A DNA stretch of 64,000 nucleotides from Malus domestica (Eukaryota > Streptophyta > Magnoliopsida > Rosales > Rosaceae): positions 35,045,001 through 35,109,000 of the forward strand of contig NC_091671.1 in the NCBI RefSeq assembly GCF_042453785.1. The letters are read 5' to 3'. This document shows, in pieces, positions 11,314-21,930 of the stretch; within the stretch, counting starts at the first letter, position 1; each line of letters opens with the position of its first letter. A program made the position numbers and the translations under genes. The notes under the pieces are model-generated. The model was not told the origin of the DNA, searched no databases, and saw nothing but the letters and a program-made list of their open reading frames with translations.

Positions 11314-11474
11314 AGGGGTGATCATACTTGGTTAATCCGCGATAGGTGATCACTGCCTAACAGATGCATATGAGTGACTTTGCTTGGTTAATCCACTATA
11401 AGGGGTCACTGCCTACTTGGTTACTACAGGAGTGGTTCTACTTGATTAATCCATGATAGGAGGGCCACTTCCTG
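10936..11474 (+). repeat. array of about ten hairpin units with constant core TTGGTTAATCCGCGATAGG
   Basis: Ten copies of the core (variants allowed) lie at about 10943, 10982, 11027, 11082, 11139, 11172, 11217, 11328, 11382 and 11441. The flanking arms change from copy to copy yet mostly remain complementary within a copy: TGGTC/GACCA (10974-10978, 11003-11007), GGATC/GATCC (11018-11022, 11047-11051), AGTGATCA/TGATCACT (11073-11080, 11103-11110), GTGATCA/TGATCAC (11318-11324, 11347-11353), AGTGAC/GTCACT (11373-11378, 11405-11410), AGTGG/CCACT extended by CAGG/CCTG (11427-11474). The fifth copy is not complementary and the sixth has one mismatch. The pattern suggests selection, or copying, of a folded unit. 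Confidence 0.75.
11264..11310. repeat. (CA)n microsatellite
   Basis: Uninterrupted CA dinucleotides, about 23 copies, between hairpin units seven and eight of the array. Confidence 0.95.
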
Positions 11475-12411
11475 TTTGGTTACATATGTAGGCTTCGGCC
11501 GAACTGCGTCCTTCTAACCCTAGTTTTTAATGCACATATGAACGATGGTTTTTGAGAATCCTGGTGGTTTGAATAGGAAAATTTGTTGGATGTCTAGGTG
11601 ACTCATTCGGAGCTGTTAGAGACTGGACTATGTTTTCATAATTACGAACTTATCTTTGAGGTTTATAAATTATGATCGATGGTCTTTCTTTTTATTGAAT
11701 ATCACATACTTGTATTATTGTCACTCACCTGAGCTTTGCAGTTTATCTGAGTTCTGGTTGGCCAGTGCACCATTCTCATGATGTAGGCACTGATTATATA
11801 TATGATAGATTTGGGTAGATTACGAGAAACCGCTAGATATTTTGGATTCTGTTGAGTGGTTCGGAATCCTTGCTCCTGTTCATTTCCATAAGGTTCGTCA
11901 AGAACCCTAGATTCGAGTGAATGGGAATTACCCACAAAAGGCCTTGTGAATATTATTTAGATTCACCATGTTTAATTACTTATAATTCAAATAGGGAATT
12001 ATGTAGAGTTCCTTGATTAGATACGTGAAATGATATGTATTCGCATTGATTGATTTATGTAGTTAAATGCTAAGATTATGCATCTTTGAGTCATGAATTG
12101 ATTAATCGATGGGATTGTGGAATGACGTTGGATATGATTGTTATCATTATGATGATTTTAGTTGATCAGTGTGGCTTGAGAATAATATTGTGCTTCGTTG
12201 GTTATTTGATATGTTACATGCTGTTGATGGAGGTATCATGTTGCAAATAAAGTGAATTATGGGATTATTACTTGAGTGTAGTGAATGGTGAACTACGAAT
12301 GGCTTGATCACTATTTAGGGTACGTAGGTAGTCTAACGAAAAATGTTAGATGTAGCCATAAAGTATACAAAAAAATTTTATGCGATTCGATTCTTGAGTT
12401 ATGCTTCGTAC

Positions 12412-13461
12412 CAGAGCCGGCGTTAGGGGAGTGTGACCGGTTCGATGGCACAGGGCCCCAAAATTTTGGGGGCCCCCAAATTATTATTTTTTGAATATAA
12501 TAATATATATAAAATAATATTATATAAAAATAATAAATAAAAATATTAATCAAATCAAAATATATACATATAAAAATCGGATGGGTCAAAATCAAATCAA
12601 AATATATACATAAAAAAAATTTGATGGGCCAAAAGCCATCAGACTACTACCTATCAAAGTCAGACTACTAGTACCTAAAAACCATTAGACTACCTACAAC
12701 CTGTATGAAAATATATAAAAAAATAATTAACAAAGGGCAAAGTTAATCAGAGAAGCCCACTGACCGAGGCAAACAATTCAAAGACAAAGTATTCCTCTCA
12801 CGCCAAAATCCCATCACTACGTTCCACTTTTCTTCTTTCACAGCAAACTACCAGTACCAGAGCATCGAAATCCTAGACGTTGTGCCAGTGTCCCAGACTC
12901 CCAGTGTAATTCCCTTCTCTTTTCATTCCATTGTTATATTTCCCACAAATTATTAAACCCTAATTTATAAATTTATGAAATTAAAGAGAAACGTCCAAAT
13001 TATCAGAGTGATGGAGACTTCGATCAAAGCATGATATTTACTAATTTAAGTATATTGACTCGAAATTTGAAGATTTGGGTATTTTTCATCTATAATGATT
13101 TTTTTTTGTACTTTTCAGGGGAAAATCAAGAGAAGAGCAGTCACAAAAAATCGCTAGACGCACACGTATTATGGACTATCAGGTTTCATCGTTAAGTGAA
13201 GCTTTAGTTCTAGACTTTTTTAAGTTTTGTTTATTTGGTTTCTTTAGATTGAACTTATTGTTACTTATTAGTACTATGGTTATTTTGTAGCTTTCTTTGC
13301 ATTTAATAGTATTTAGAAATAGATGGTTAGTTAGTTTTAAAGTTTATTTTGATATTGCTTTTTAGCATCAATACGTTGTTCAATTTTTTTAAGATGTCTT
13401 ATAAGAAGGGCCCCTTTTATGAATTTCGCACAGGGCCTCCAAAATCTCAGAGACGGCCCTG
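12412..13461. mobile_element. hAT DNA transposon, non-autonomous
   Basis: Perfect 8-bp duplication CTTCGTAC at 12404-12411 and 13462-13469. Imperfect inverted ends: CAGAGCCGGC at the left, and CAGGGCCGTC on reading the right end inward. The 8-bp duplication and CAGNG ends define hAT. The sub-terminal G/C runs near both ends (CAGGGCCCC and CAGGGCCTCC) fit the same family. No transposase frame is visible in the 1,050 bp. Confidence 0.9.
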
Positions 13462-13558
13462 CTTCGTACATATTTCAGAGGTGGGATATGTTGGAGATAT
13501 GGTTACTTGGTGACGTCACGTGTCGATCCTGGACGTAGGTCGGGATCGAGGCCTGACA

Positions 13559-13912
13559 ATTGCACCCCTAAGACAACATCACACCCCCAAAGGCAATGCA
13601 AAAAGATCAACAGTGCATTAAAACCCCCTACAGAGAGTGAAGTAGCTTTGCAGCAACCAGAACTTCTAACTTTTCCCCCATCTGCTATCATTACCTCAAA
13701 GTGTTTGGTAGGAGAAACTGGGTTGCCCCAATGCTTCAAAAGTTTTGAGTCTACAAAATTATGAGTGCTACCTAAATCTAACAGGATCCTAACACTATGT
13801 CCATTAATTTGCCCTTCAACCTTATAGTTTGAGTTGTTTGGCCACCCATTTAGTGCCATAAAAAGCACAAGAACTGAGTTCCATTTGTTGACACTCAATG
13901 TGGTCTTCAAAG
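13559..13912 (-). pseudogene. gypsy aspartic protease, 3' end displaced
   Basis: The minus frame includes INGHSVRILLDLGSTHNFVDSKL. The retropepsin active site is normally D(S/T)G; here it reads DLGSTHNF. The domain continues to CDVVLGVQ at about 13564, where the ATTGC duplication and LTR unit interrupt it. Its continuation WLSTVSP is at 9262. Residues past GVQ in this frame come from the inserted LTR. Confidence 0.85.
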
Positions 13913-14229
13913 GGATTCAATTCTACTTGATCAGAACATAGCACATCCAGCATCAAAAGCTGTTTTAATCCATACTTATGCCCTTTAACCCACTTATCAC
14001 TACAAAACCAGCATTCTCCTATCTCTTTTCTTCTGGAGACAATTTCTTAATAGGGAAGTTATTCAAATGAGGGACAGTGTGAGGAATAACCGTGGTGGTA
14101 GTGGATTAAGATTTGGCTGCAGTGGTATATTTTTGAGTAGGAGGTCTAAGCTTAGCAAGTTTTGCATCTAATTGCATCGCAATGGAAATTGCATCATGGA
14201 CACTAATAGGTTTCAATAGCTTCACATCG

Positions 14230-16440
14230 AACTTCAATTCCTTCTTCAACCTTCATATGAAACAACTTTTCAGCAGAATCAGACAAACCTTGGGTGATCT
14301 AGTAGCTAAACGCTTGAATTCATAGATGTAGTCACGAAGGCTACATGTATGTCCCAATTTGAAGAATGCTTCAGCATTATCTTCAAACTCAGAAGGTCCG
14401 AACTCCATACACAGGGCCTTAGTGAACTCTAGCCAAGTTGGGGCAATATTCAGGCAATCCAACCAACGACACCAGTGGAGGACCTCACCTTCAAGATGAA
14501 AGGAGGCAATGAGAACTCACTGAGCCTCAGGGATGTTGTAAAAGGAAAAGAACTACTCCGCCTTGTAGATCCAAGCAAGGGGGTGATCACCCTTAAGGAA
14601 TCTTAGGAATTCGATGCGCTGAGGCCATAGTGGGCCTGGAGAAGGTCCGCCCCCACCCGAGTTAGGACTCAAAGGGCGAGTGTAACGCCTCGCCCTTTAA
14701 ATATTTATTTTCAGGAAATAGTTTGATGATAGGCCCAAATCAAACTCTTGTTTAATTTGCTACCATTACACATTATTCTTTAATTAAAATTCCTTAGTTA
14801 CTCACAAAAGCCTACCACCAAATTTACTTATAAAAAACATACGTTTATTATTTTTAGTTTAACACCAATTTCTCTTCTTTACTCTAATTCCCAACAAGAG
14901 GTCAAAACTCAATTAATTAACATCATTTATTTTATAGCTGCATCTAACTTCACGTTAGACTGCCTATGTACCCTTCAAAGGGATCAAGCCATTTGTAGTT
15001 CACATTTCATTTTCAATTCATTTTCGAGACATTCAAGTAAAAACAATAACCCACATTGGGTTTAATAATTGAAACACATCAATTGGATACCAAATTCATA
15101 TGTAGAATATCAAAATTTTCACAAAATGGTAGCATCCAACCACTGGCCACGTGTCGCCGGGAGTGGTGGTTTTAGGCGAACGGAAACTCAATTTTTCGAC
15201 TAATTTCAAAAATTACCAAATTTCACAGAAATGTATATCTCAATGATTAGAGAAAGTTTCATACTTGTGGCCAAGTCCAATTTGGCCGGAAAAATCCCCA
15301 AATTCATTCGAACCTGCTGGAAACCCTAAGATGAGTGTTATTCGATTCGACTTACTCGATGTTCCAACACCCCTACAACTGACTAGTTCTTGTTCCTAGG
15401 TCCAAGGGGAGTTGATTAAGGGTGGTGGTGGGTGGTGAAACTCGCCGGAACGGCGAAATCGCCGTTGAACACCTCTAGTCACCCGCATCGTTTTTACGTG
15501 ATTTTTAACTTAAAAACCCACAATCTTGAGTGAAAATGGTAGAGGGGATGTTGGAGAAGAGGTTGTAGATATTGAATGATGGTAATTCGAAGGAGGAAAT
15601 GGAAAAAATCATCGGAGTGGGTCGGTTGGGTTGTGCGGGTGCTCGGCGACGGGAAGGTTAGGAACTTCCCTTATTTTTTTCCCCCTTTTTCTAATTTGTT
15701 CCTCCCCCTCCCCCTTTTTCTGATTGATCCCAATCTGTCCTTTTTTCTCCTTCTCTTTCCATCAAAGTCACACACGTGGCATTCCCTTTTCTCCAGATTT
15801 TCTGGAACCTTCCAACTTAATGTCAAAATGACTATTTTGCCTTCAACTTCTATCGCTAATAACTTCTTCGTTATAACTCTATTTCAGGAACGGTTTTCGC
15901 CTACGCGCTCATAGGATCATCCTCTGTCAAGAAATCCAATAAAATATATGAGAATAAAATACGTCCTCATATAATTACGTTAAGTCAACTAGGGGCATTT
16001 CCGTTTTTTCCACTTAACGATAAATTTCACAACATAATTTATAATAATTTTTGGAAACAAAACTTTAAAAGCTCTCAATTCAATTTTACATACCCATAAA
16101 TCAATTTATTTTCAATTTTTATCCGCATACTCATATATTTAAATTTTTAGGGTATTATAGCGAGAAAGTTGCTCCAGTTCATGCGGAGGTGGACGATCGA
16201 TAAGTGGTTAAGTTGAGGAATCTTCACCGGACCTCTGGCAACTCATCTCATGCCGAAACTGTTCGAAGTAGAGAGGTAAGCGAGCATTAAGGTGAGTATT
16301 GAGCTTGTTGTCAAAAGCAATGTTAACAGCGGAAGCGATGAGAGAAGGCAAATTCGCAAGGAAAGCTTCAAGGGTGGGGACACGGGCGTCCATGGTGGTG
16401 AAGCGTGTAGTGTTGGTGTAACGGGGCATACATAGCAAGG
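14230..16440 (-). pseudogene. gypsy gag, interrupted by a solo LTR
   Basis: The 5' part (16208-16440) carries MDARVPTLEAFLANLPSL and EQFRHEM. The 3' part (14230-14675) carries LDCLNIAPTWLEFTKALCMEFGPSEFEDNAEAFFKL ... LRDYIYEFKRLA, the retrotransposon gag core. The solo LTR at 14681-16159 lies between them. Stops occur near 14560 and in the linker to protease, and the CCHC-like region around 14030 is degraded. Confidence 0.85.
14681..16159 (-). mobile_element. solo LTR (1,479 bp) inserted in gypsy gag
   Basis: Identical GCGAG at 14676-14680 and 16160-16164. Ends TGTAACGCC and GGTATTATA are slightly decayed forms of TGTAATACCC...GGGTATTACA. No coding sequence. It carries the two-hairpin motif (14941-15002) also seen in the solo LTR at 30868-32177, with related but not identical flanks, so the two belong to the same broad LTR group. 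Confidence 0.88.
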
Positions 16441-16458
16441 AAAACCAATTATCGAATA

Positions 16459-16470
16459 GGGTGATACCAA
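16459..16470 (-). other. gypsy primer binding site
   Basis: The minus strand reads TTGGTATCACCC directly after the LTR end (TTAACA). The first eight bases of TGGTATCAGAGC, the initiator tRNA-Met primer complement, are present. Confidence 0.7.
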
Positions 16471-16800
16471 TGTTAAAAACCATACCTGCAATGGTCTCAA
16501 CCAACCAATGCAGCAATGACGATGGAAGCAATGGAGAAGATGAGTGAAGTGAGAAAGAATATTCTATTAGTTTTTTCAAAGCATACCGTTAAAAATATTT
16601 TGGAATAACAAATATAGCTACCACCAGAATTCCTCCCCAATGAGTGACTGCCAACTGGACACTTAACCAACTAATTAAATTGACTCCCCAAAAGACTTAG
16701 GCTATTACAATCCAACCCCAATTCCTTAGACTCTTACAATTAGCCCCAAAATCCCTTACAATTTAGTTTCATACTACTAATACTAATTTATCCTTATGAC
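16471..16800 (-). repeat. gypsy 5' LTR, first part
   Basis: Aligns with 5898-6228 of the 3' LTR. At 16800 the match stops at CCTTATGAC and resumes at 23923 with TGACTGAAACAATCACCCG to about 23951. The shared TGAC is the likely target duplication of the LINE inserted between. Confidence 0.9.
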
Positions 16801-18622
16801 CGATGAAAATGGTGAAAGGTATAGAAAAGCGAAGCAAGAGGCGAAGAAAGCTGTCAGAGAAGCTAAGTTAGCGGCTTACGACGATATGTATAAACGACTA
16901 GATACCAAAGAAGGAGAGTTGGATATCTATAAACTATCTAGAGCAAGGGAAAAGAAGACAAGGGACCTAAACCAAGTGAGGTGCATCAAGGATGAGGATG
17001 GAAAGGTTCTTGCTACAGAGAACGCGGTTAAAGACAGATGGAGAGGTTATTTTCATAATCTTTTCAATGAAGGACATGAAATGAGTGCTTCTTTAGGGGA
17101 GTTGAGTAACTCAGAAGAGTGTAGAAACTACTCTTTTTATCGTCGAATCCGGAAGGAAGAAGTGGTTGTAGCTTTGAAGAAGATGAAGCATAAAAAAGCA
17201 ATAGGCCCAGACAATATACCAATCGAAGTGTGGAAACTTTTGGGAGAGACAGGTATAACATGGCTCACTGACCTTTTCAATAGGATTTTGAAAACGAAGA
17301 AGATGCCAAATGAGTGGCGAACGAGCACTTTGGTGCCTATCTACAAGAATAAGGGCGACGTACAAAATTGCATGAACTATAGGGGTATTAAGCTAATGAG
17401 TCATACAATGAAGCTCTGGGAGAGAGTCATTGAGCATAGATTGAGGCAAGAGACACGGGTTTCGGACAACCAATTTGGGTTCATGCCAGGGCGCTCAACC
17501 ATGGAGGCAATCTATCTCTTACGAAGATTGATGGAAAGATATAGAGATGGGAAAAAGGATTTACACATGGTCTTTATAGATTTGGAAAAAGCGTATGATA
17601 GGGTCCCAAGAGACATTCTTTGGAGGATTTTAGAGAAGAAAGGAGTACGAGTAGCATATATCCAAGCTATAAAGGATATGTATGAAGGAGCAAAGACTGC
17701 CGTAAGAACTCATGAAGGACAAACCGAAAGCTTTCCCATAACTGTAGGATTACATCAAGGCTCATCCTTAAGTCCTTACCTTTTTGCGTTGGTAATGGAT
17801 GAGTTAACAGGACATATTCAAGATGATATTCCTTGGTGTATGCTTTTCGCAGACGATATAGTGTTGATAGATGAAACTCAGGAAGGGGTAAATGCAAAGC
17901 TTAACCTTTGGAGAGAAGTGTTGGAATCTAAAGGTCTTCGCCTAAGCCGATCAAAGACAGAATATATGGAGTGCAAGTTCAGTGCAAATGGAGGCCAAAA
18001 CGAGTTAGGGGTGAGGATCGGAGATCAAGAAATACCAAAGAGCGACCGTTTTCGTTACCTAGGATCTATCTTGCAAAAGAACGGAGAATTAGATGGAGAT
18101 CTCAACCATAGAATACAAGCTGGATGGATGAAGTGGAAGAGTGCATCCGGCGTGTTGTGTGACCGCCGTATGCCACTGAAGCTCAAGGGAAAATTTTATA
18201 GGACGGCAATAAGGCCGGCGATGCTGTATGGCACAGAATGTTGGGCGGTGAAACATCAACACGTACACAAAATGGGTGTAGCGGAGATGAGGATGCTTCG
18301 TTGGATGTGTGGGCACACGAGAAAGGATAAGATTAGGAATGAGGATATCCGGGGTAAAGTAGGAGTAGCCGAAATTGAAGGAAAGATGAGAGAAAATCGG
18401 TTACGGTGGTTTGGCCATGTGCAAAGAAGGTCTACTGACGCTCCGATTAGAAGATGCGACTATGGGACAGAGGTTCAGGGCCGAAGGGGTAGAGGAAGAC
18501 CTAGGAAAACTTTGGAAGAGACTCTAAGAAAAGACTTAGAGTACTTGGATCTAACGAAAGACATGACACAGGATCGAGCACAATGGCGTTCTAAGATTCA
18601 TATAGCCGATCCCACTCAGTGA
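16796..18622 (+). CDS. RTE-type LINE reverse transcriptase, truncated ORF
   Basis: A 608-residue open frame. The first ATG (16796) lies in the gypsy LTR flank, so the first residues are not native. In order: a basic N-terminal segment, the RT domain from about residue 115 ([22 protein letters not shown]...[47 protein letters not shown]), then a long C-terminal region with [24 protein letters not shown] is the metal-binding catalytic motif. The apurinic endonuclease that precedes RT in complete RTE proteins is missing. The TGA stop uses the first bases of the neighbouring LTR block. Such enzymes copy their RNA at a nicked target. Without the endonuclease it is unlikely to act alone. Confidence 0.88.
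   Translation: MTDENGERYRKAKQEAKKAVREAKLAAYDDMYKRLDTKEGELDIYKLSRAREKKTRDLNQVRCIKDEDGKVLATENAVKDRWRGYFHNLFNEGHEMSASLGELSNSEECRNYSFYRRIRKEEVVVALKKMKHKKAIGPDNIPIEVWKLLGETGITWLTDLFNRILKTKKMPNEWRTSTLVPIYKNKGDVQNCMNYRGIKLMSHTMKLWERVIEHRLRQETRVSDNQFGFMPGRSTMEAIYLLRRLMERYRDGKKDLHMVFIDLEKAYDRVPRDILWRILEKKGVRVAYIQAIKDMYEGAKTAVRTHEGQTESFPITVGLHQGSSLSPYLFALVMDELTGHIQDDIPWCMLFADDIVLIDETQEGVNAKLNLWREVLESKGLRLSRSKTEYMECKFSANGGQNELGVRIGDQEIPKSDRFRYLGSILQKNGELDGDLNHRIQAGWMKWKSASGVLCDRRMPLKLKGKFYRTAIRPAMLYGTECWAVKHQHVHKMGVAEMRMLRWMCGHTRKDKIRNEDIRGKVGVAEIEGKMRENRLRWFGHVQRRSTDAPIRRCDYGTEVQGRRGRGRPRKTLEETLRKDLEYLDLTKDMTQDRAQWRSKIHIADPTQ
16801..18619 (+). mobile_element. RTE-type LINE, 5'-truncated (copy A)
   Basis: Begins abruptly after TGAC in the gypsy LTR, lacks the endonuclease domain, and ends at CCCACTCAG about 30 bases short of the family's 3' terminus as seen in copy B (23881-23922). 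The next bases belong to an LTR-derived block (18620-23306). The frame is open throughout, unlike most transposon frames in this window, which suggests a young copy. Confidence 0.85.
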
Positions 18623-18882
18623 CTTGGATTTTCCAAGTCTCCAACCGAGAAGTTTTCCTCACTCGGGAAATTAAGGGAACACTACCCCAACCTACATGCT
18701 CCACTCAGAAAGCTTCAATATACAAGCTTCAACAAAAGAAAATTCAAAGAACTTAGCGAAGAAGGCTTTGGTGTATTTAACACAATTCGTTGAAATGAAG
18801 GAAAGCTTATTTATTGATATCCCCGATAAGCTACAAATATGTACATATACATGAGTCAAAATAAACACACAAGAGGGAGCCT

Positions 18883-19557
18883 TCACAAAGGTTGCTTAGG
18901 AGAAGTCTCAGCAGTCGGTACAGCCACAGAAAGAGAAGGCACCGGAGGGGGATCATTTGGAGCCTCAGTACTGGACAGAACCCTAGAAGGAGGAGGCATC
19001 AGAGGTTGATCATTCGGAGCTTCATTACGCGGTACAGCCCCAGAAGACGAAGGCAATAAATGCCTTTGGAACAAACCCACAAATCTCTGATGATCAAGTA
19101 AAACCTGACCATCAGTTTCCTTCATCTGGTCAAGCTTCCTCTTCATGTTTGTAGCATAGTCATGTGCGAGCCGGTGCAACTGTTTATTCTCATGCTTGAG
19201 CCCTCTAATTTCCTGTTTGAGACTCATCATTTCAGCCGCCAATGATTCAACTTGGCGGGTTCGCGCAAATAGGCGTTGGGCCATATTAGACACAGAACCT
19301 GCACACTGAACACTGAGAGCCAGCGAATCCTTAACAGCTAACTCATCAGACCGTTTGGAAAGTAGTCTGTTATCTTTGGGAGTGAGAAGGTTCCTGGCCA
19401 CCACCGCAGCGGTCATATCATTCTTCATCACGGAATCCCCAACGGTAAGAGGACCAGTAGGGGAGACGAAGGATGGGCGCCATATGTTGTCTGGAGAAGG
19501 CGGGGCTGCCTCTTCAACAAGGTTCAAGTCAAAACGACGGTCGGAGGGGCCAGACAT
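18883..19557 (-). CDS. antisense coiled-coil ORF of an LTR retrotransposon family
   Basis: The frame opens at 19563 (MKM...), but I prefer the second ATG at 19555-19557, giving MSGPSDRRFDLNLVEE and 224 residues. The N-terminus has DLNL, similar to the EAR repression motif (inference). The middle (about residues 95-165) is a heptad-like coiled coil (SLAAEMMSLKQEIRGLKHENKQLHRLA). The C-terminus is a Pro/Ser-rich region with two near-repeats (EAPNDQPLMPPPS, EAPNDPPPVPSLS). No transposase, gag or pol motif. It runs opposite to the inferred LTR direction, as antisense ORFs do in some plant Tat-lineage gypsy elements. I recall close relatives being abundant in apple annotations but could not check. 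Function unknown. Confidence 0.65.
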   Translation of the reverse strand: MSGPSDRRFDLNLVEEAAPPSPDNIWRPSFVSPTGPLTVGDSVMKNDMTAAVVARNLLTPKDNRLLSKRSDELAVKDSLALSVQCAGSVSNMAQRLFARTRQVESLAAEMMSLKQEIRGLKHENKQLHRLAHDYATNMKRKLDQMKETDGQVLLDHQRFVGLFQRHLLPSSSGAVPRNEAPNDQPLMPPPSRVLSSTEAPNDPPPVPSLSVAVPTAETSPKQPL

Positions 19558-19668
19558 TTTCAAAGGTGTTGAAGAGAGAAGAGGTCGGACAAATCAAGAT
19601 CTTAGAAGTGCAAGAATGAAGCTTCTACTGGTGGAGATTCAAGTGTGCTTTGGAACTTAATGCCAGCC

Positions 19669-19680
19669 CCTATAAAAATC
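19669..19680 (+). promoter_or_regulatory. TATA box candidate of the LTR block
   Basis: CCCCTATAAAAATC on the plus strand is a good plant TATA box. It points away from the antisense ORF and into the tandem-repeat field, consistent with an LTR promoter at the end of U3. No start site can be proven. Confidence 0.35.
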
Positions 19681-19689
19681 TGCACTCGA

Positions 19690-21930
19690 CGGAGCTTCAG
19701 AAATCGAAGAGGCGCCTGCTCAGAAATCGAAGAGGCGTTTGCTTTCTCAAAAGCTGGGCTGCTTAGAGATCACGAGGGTTGATCTTAGAAATCGAAGAGG
19801 CGTTTGCTTTCTCAAAAGTTGGGCTGCTCAAAGACCAAGAAGGCCGATCTCAGAAATCGAAGAGGCGCTCGCTTTCTCAAAAGCTGGGCTCCCCAGAGAC
19901 CACGAGGGCCGATCTCAGAAATCGAAGAGGCACCTACTTTTCCAGCCTTGTCAGCACTTGTCACACGCACACTCAGCTTTGCGGAAATTATGGGCATTCT
20001 GTCGAAGACTTCTGGGGAAGTAGAAAACACATGAATCTTACTGTTCAATCACCCACTTCCCACACGCAACAATAGCTCATGGGTACCACATATAACTTTG
20101 CCAAAGTTCTCTGCCAAAGTTGAGCACGTGAAGCTTGCAGCTCCCACTACATCGCTCTGACCAAGAAGGGTAAAAGAATAGCAAAGAAACAGCATTAACA
20201 AAGTTTAGACCCATAAATTTTGAAGGTCTAGCTACCATATTATTACCCACAAGGGTAAAGGAACAGTACCACTGCTGGATAATTGGAAAGTCCCTGTGTG
20301 TCAACCTCTGTGCTTCGTGGCAAGGTAGACTAGCAAACATGCCCAACCTTTACTCACATTCGAGAAAACACTCCCAATAAGATTGCTTGCTCCAAAATCG
20401 AAGAGGCACCGTCCTCCGAATCTCGAGAGCCAGACTTCCAACATGACTACTTTCTTAAAAATCGAAGAGAGGGTAAAGGAACAGTACCATTGCTGGATAA
20501 TTGGAAAGTCCCTATGTGTCAACCTCTGTGCTTCGTGGCAAGGTAGACTAGCAAACATGCCCAACCTTTACTCACATTCGAGAAAACACTCCCAATAAGA
20601 TTGCTTGCTCCAAAATCGAAGAGGCACCGTCCTCCGAATCTCGAGAGCCAGACTCCCAACATGACTACTTTCTTAAAAATCGAAGAGAGGGTAAAGGAAC
20701 AGTACCATTGCTGGATAATTGGAAAGTCCCTATGTGTCAACCTCTGTGCTTCGTGGCAAGGTAGACTAGCAAACATGCCCAACCTTTACTCACATTCGAG
20801 AAAACACTCCCAACAAGATTGCTTGCTCCAAAATCGAAGAGGCGCCGCCCTCCGAATCTCGAGAGCCAGACTCCCAACATGATTACTTTCTCAAAAATCG
20901 AAAAGACACTGCTCCCCGAATCTTCGAGAGCCAGACCCCCAACATGATTGCTTTCTCAAAAATCGATGAGGCATCGTTCTCCGAATCAATTGAAGAGGCG
21001 CTCGCTTTCTCAAAAGCTGGGCTGCTCAGAGACCACGAGGGCCGATCTCAGAAATCGAAGAGGCACCTACTTTTCTAGCCTTGTCAGCACCTGTCACACG
21101 CACACTCAGCTTTGCAGAAATTATGGGCATTCTGTCGAAGACTTCTGGTGAAGTAGAAAGCACATAAATCTTACTGTTCAATCACCCACTTCCCACACGC
21201 AACAATAGCTCATGGGTACCACAGATAACTTTGCCAAAGTTCTCTGCCAAAGTTGAGCACGTGAAGCTTGCAGCTCCCACTACATCGCTCTGACCAAGAA
21301 AGGTAAAAGAATAGCAAAGAAACAGCACTAGCAAAGTTTAGACACATAAATTTTGAAGGTCTAGCTACCATATTATTACCCACAAGGGTAAAGGAACAGT
21401 ACCACTGCTGGATAATTGGAAAGTCCCTGTGTGTCAACCTCTGTGCTTCGTGGCAAGGTAGACTAGTAAACATGCCCAACCTTTACTCACATTCGAGAAA
21501 ACACTCCCAACAAGATTGCTTGCTCCAAAATCGAAGAGGCACCGTCCTCCGAATCTCGAGAGCCAGACTCCCAACATGACTACTTTCTCAAAAGCGAAGA
21601 GAGGGTAAAGGAACAGTACCATTGCTGGATAATTGGAAAGTCCCTATGTGTCAACCTTTGTGCTTCGTGGCAAGGTAGACTAGCAAACATGCCCAACCTT
21701 TACTCACATTCGAGACAACACTCCCAACAGGATTGCTTGCTCCAAAATCGAAGAGGCACCGCCCTCCGAATCTCGAGAGCCAGACTCCCAACATGATTAC
21801 TTTCTCAAAAATCGAAGAGACACTGCTCTCCGAATCTCGAGAGCCAGACCCCCAGCATGATTGCTTTCTCAAAAATCGAAGAGGCATCGTTCTCCGAATC
21901 TCGAGAGCCAGATACCACAGACCACTTTTT
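19690..21930. repeat. complex tandem-repeat field in the LTR block
   Basis: Two levels of repetition. Short units of about 57 bp built on AAATCGAAGAGGCG...TTTCTCAAAAGCTGGGCTGC occupy 19690-19950 and recur near 21000. A 218-bp unit containing GGATAATTGGAAAGTCCC and GTAGACTAGCAAACATGCCC repeats with exact 218-bp spacing at about 20346, 20564 and 20782, and again near 21479 and 21690. The block 19860-20350 is also duplicated about 1.14 kb further on. The small frames repeated here are by-products. Confidence 0.85.

Larger units (their letters stand above)
9263..13558 (+). mobile_element. LTR unit (probably a solo LTR) inserted in gypsy pol
   Basis: Flanked by identical ATTGC copies at 9258-9262 and 13559-13563, with ends TGTGAAATCACG and GCCTGACA. 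It sits exactly where the gypsy frame breaks between GVQ (protease end) and WLSTVSP. No second LTR or coding domain was found inside, so it reads as a solo LTR of about 3.2 kb that later received a 1.05-kb hAT element (12412-13461). It holds the hairpin array (10936-11474), a CA microsatellite (11264-11310) and the LTR two-hairpin motif (12289-12357). Orientation is uncertain; I give the strand on which the conserved motif appears inverted relative to 14941. Confidence 0.85.

Noticed and set aside
10936-11474. CRISPR-like or integron-like array
   Set aside because: Eukaryotic LTR context, imperfect cores, irregular spacing and no spacers or associated genes; hairpin array is the better description.
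20077-21887. A series of nearly identical small ORFs (MGMFASLPCHEAQ...)
   Set aside because: They recur with the 218-bp period of a non-coding LTR repeat, have no independent start context, and truncate at repeat edges.
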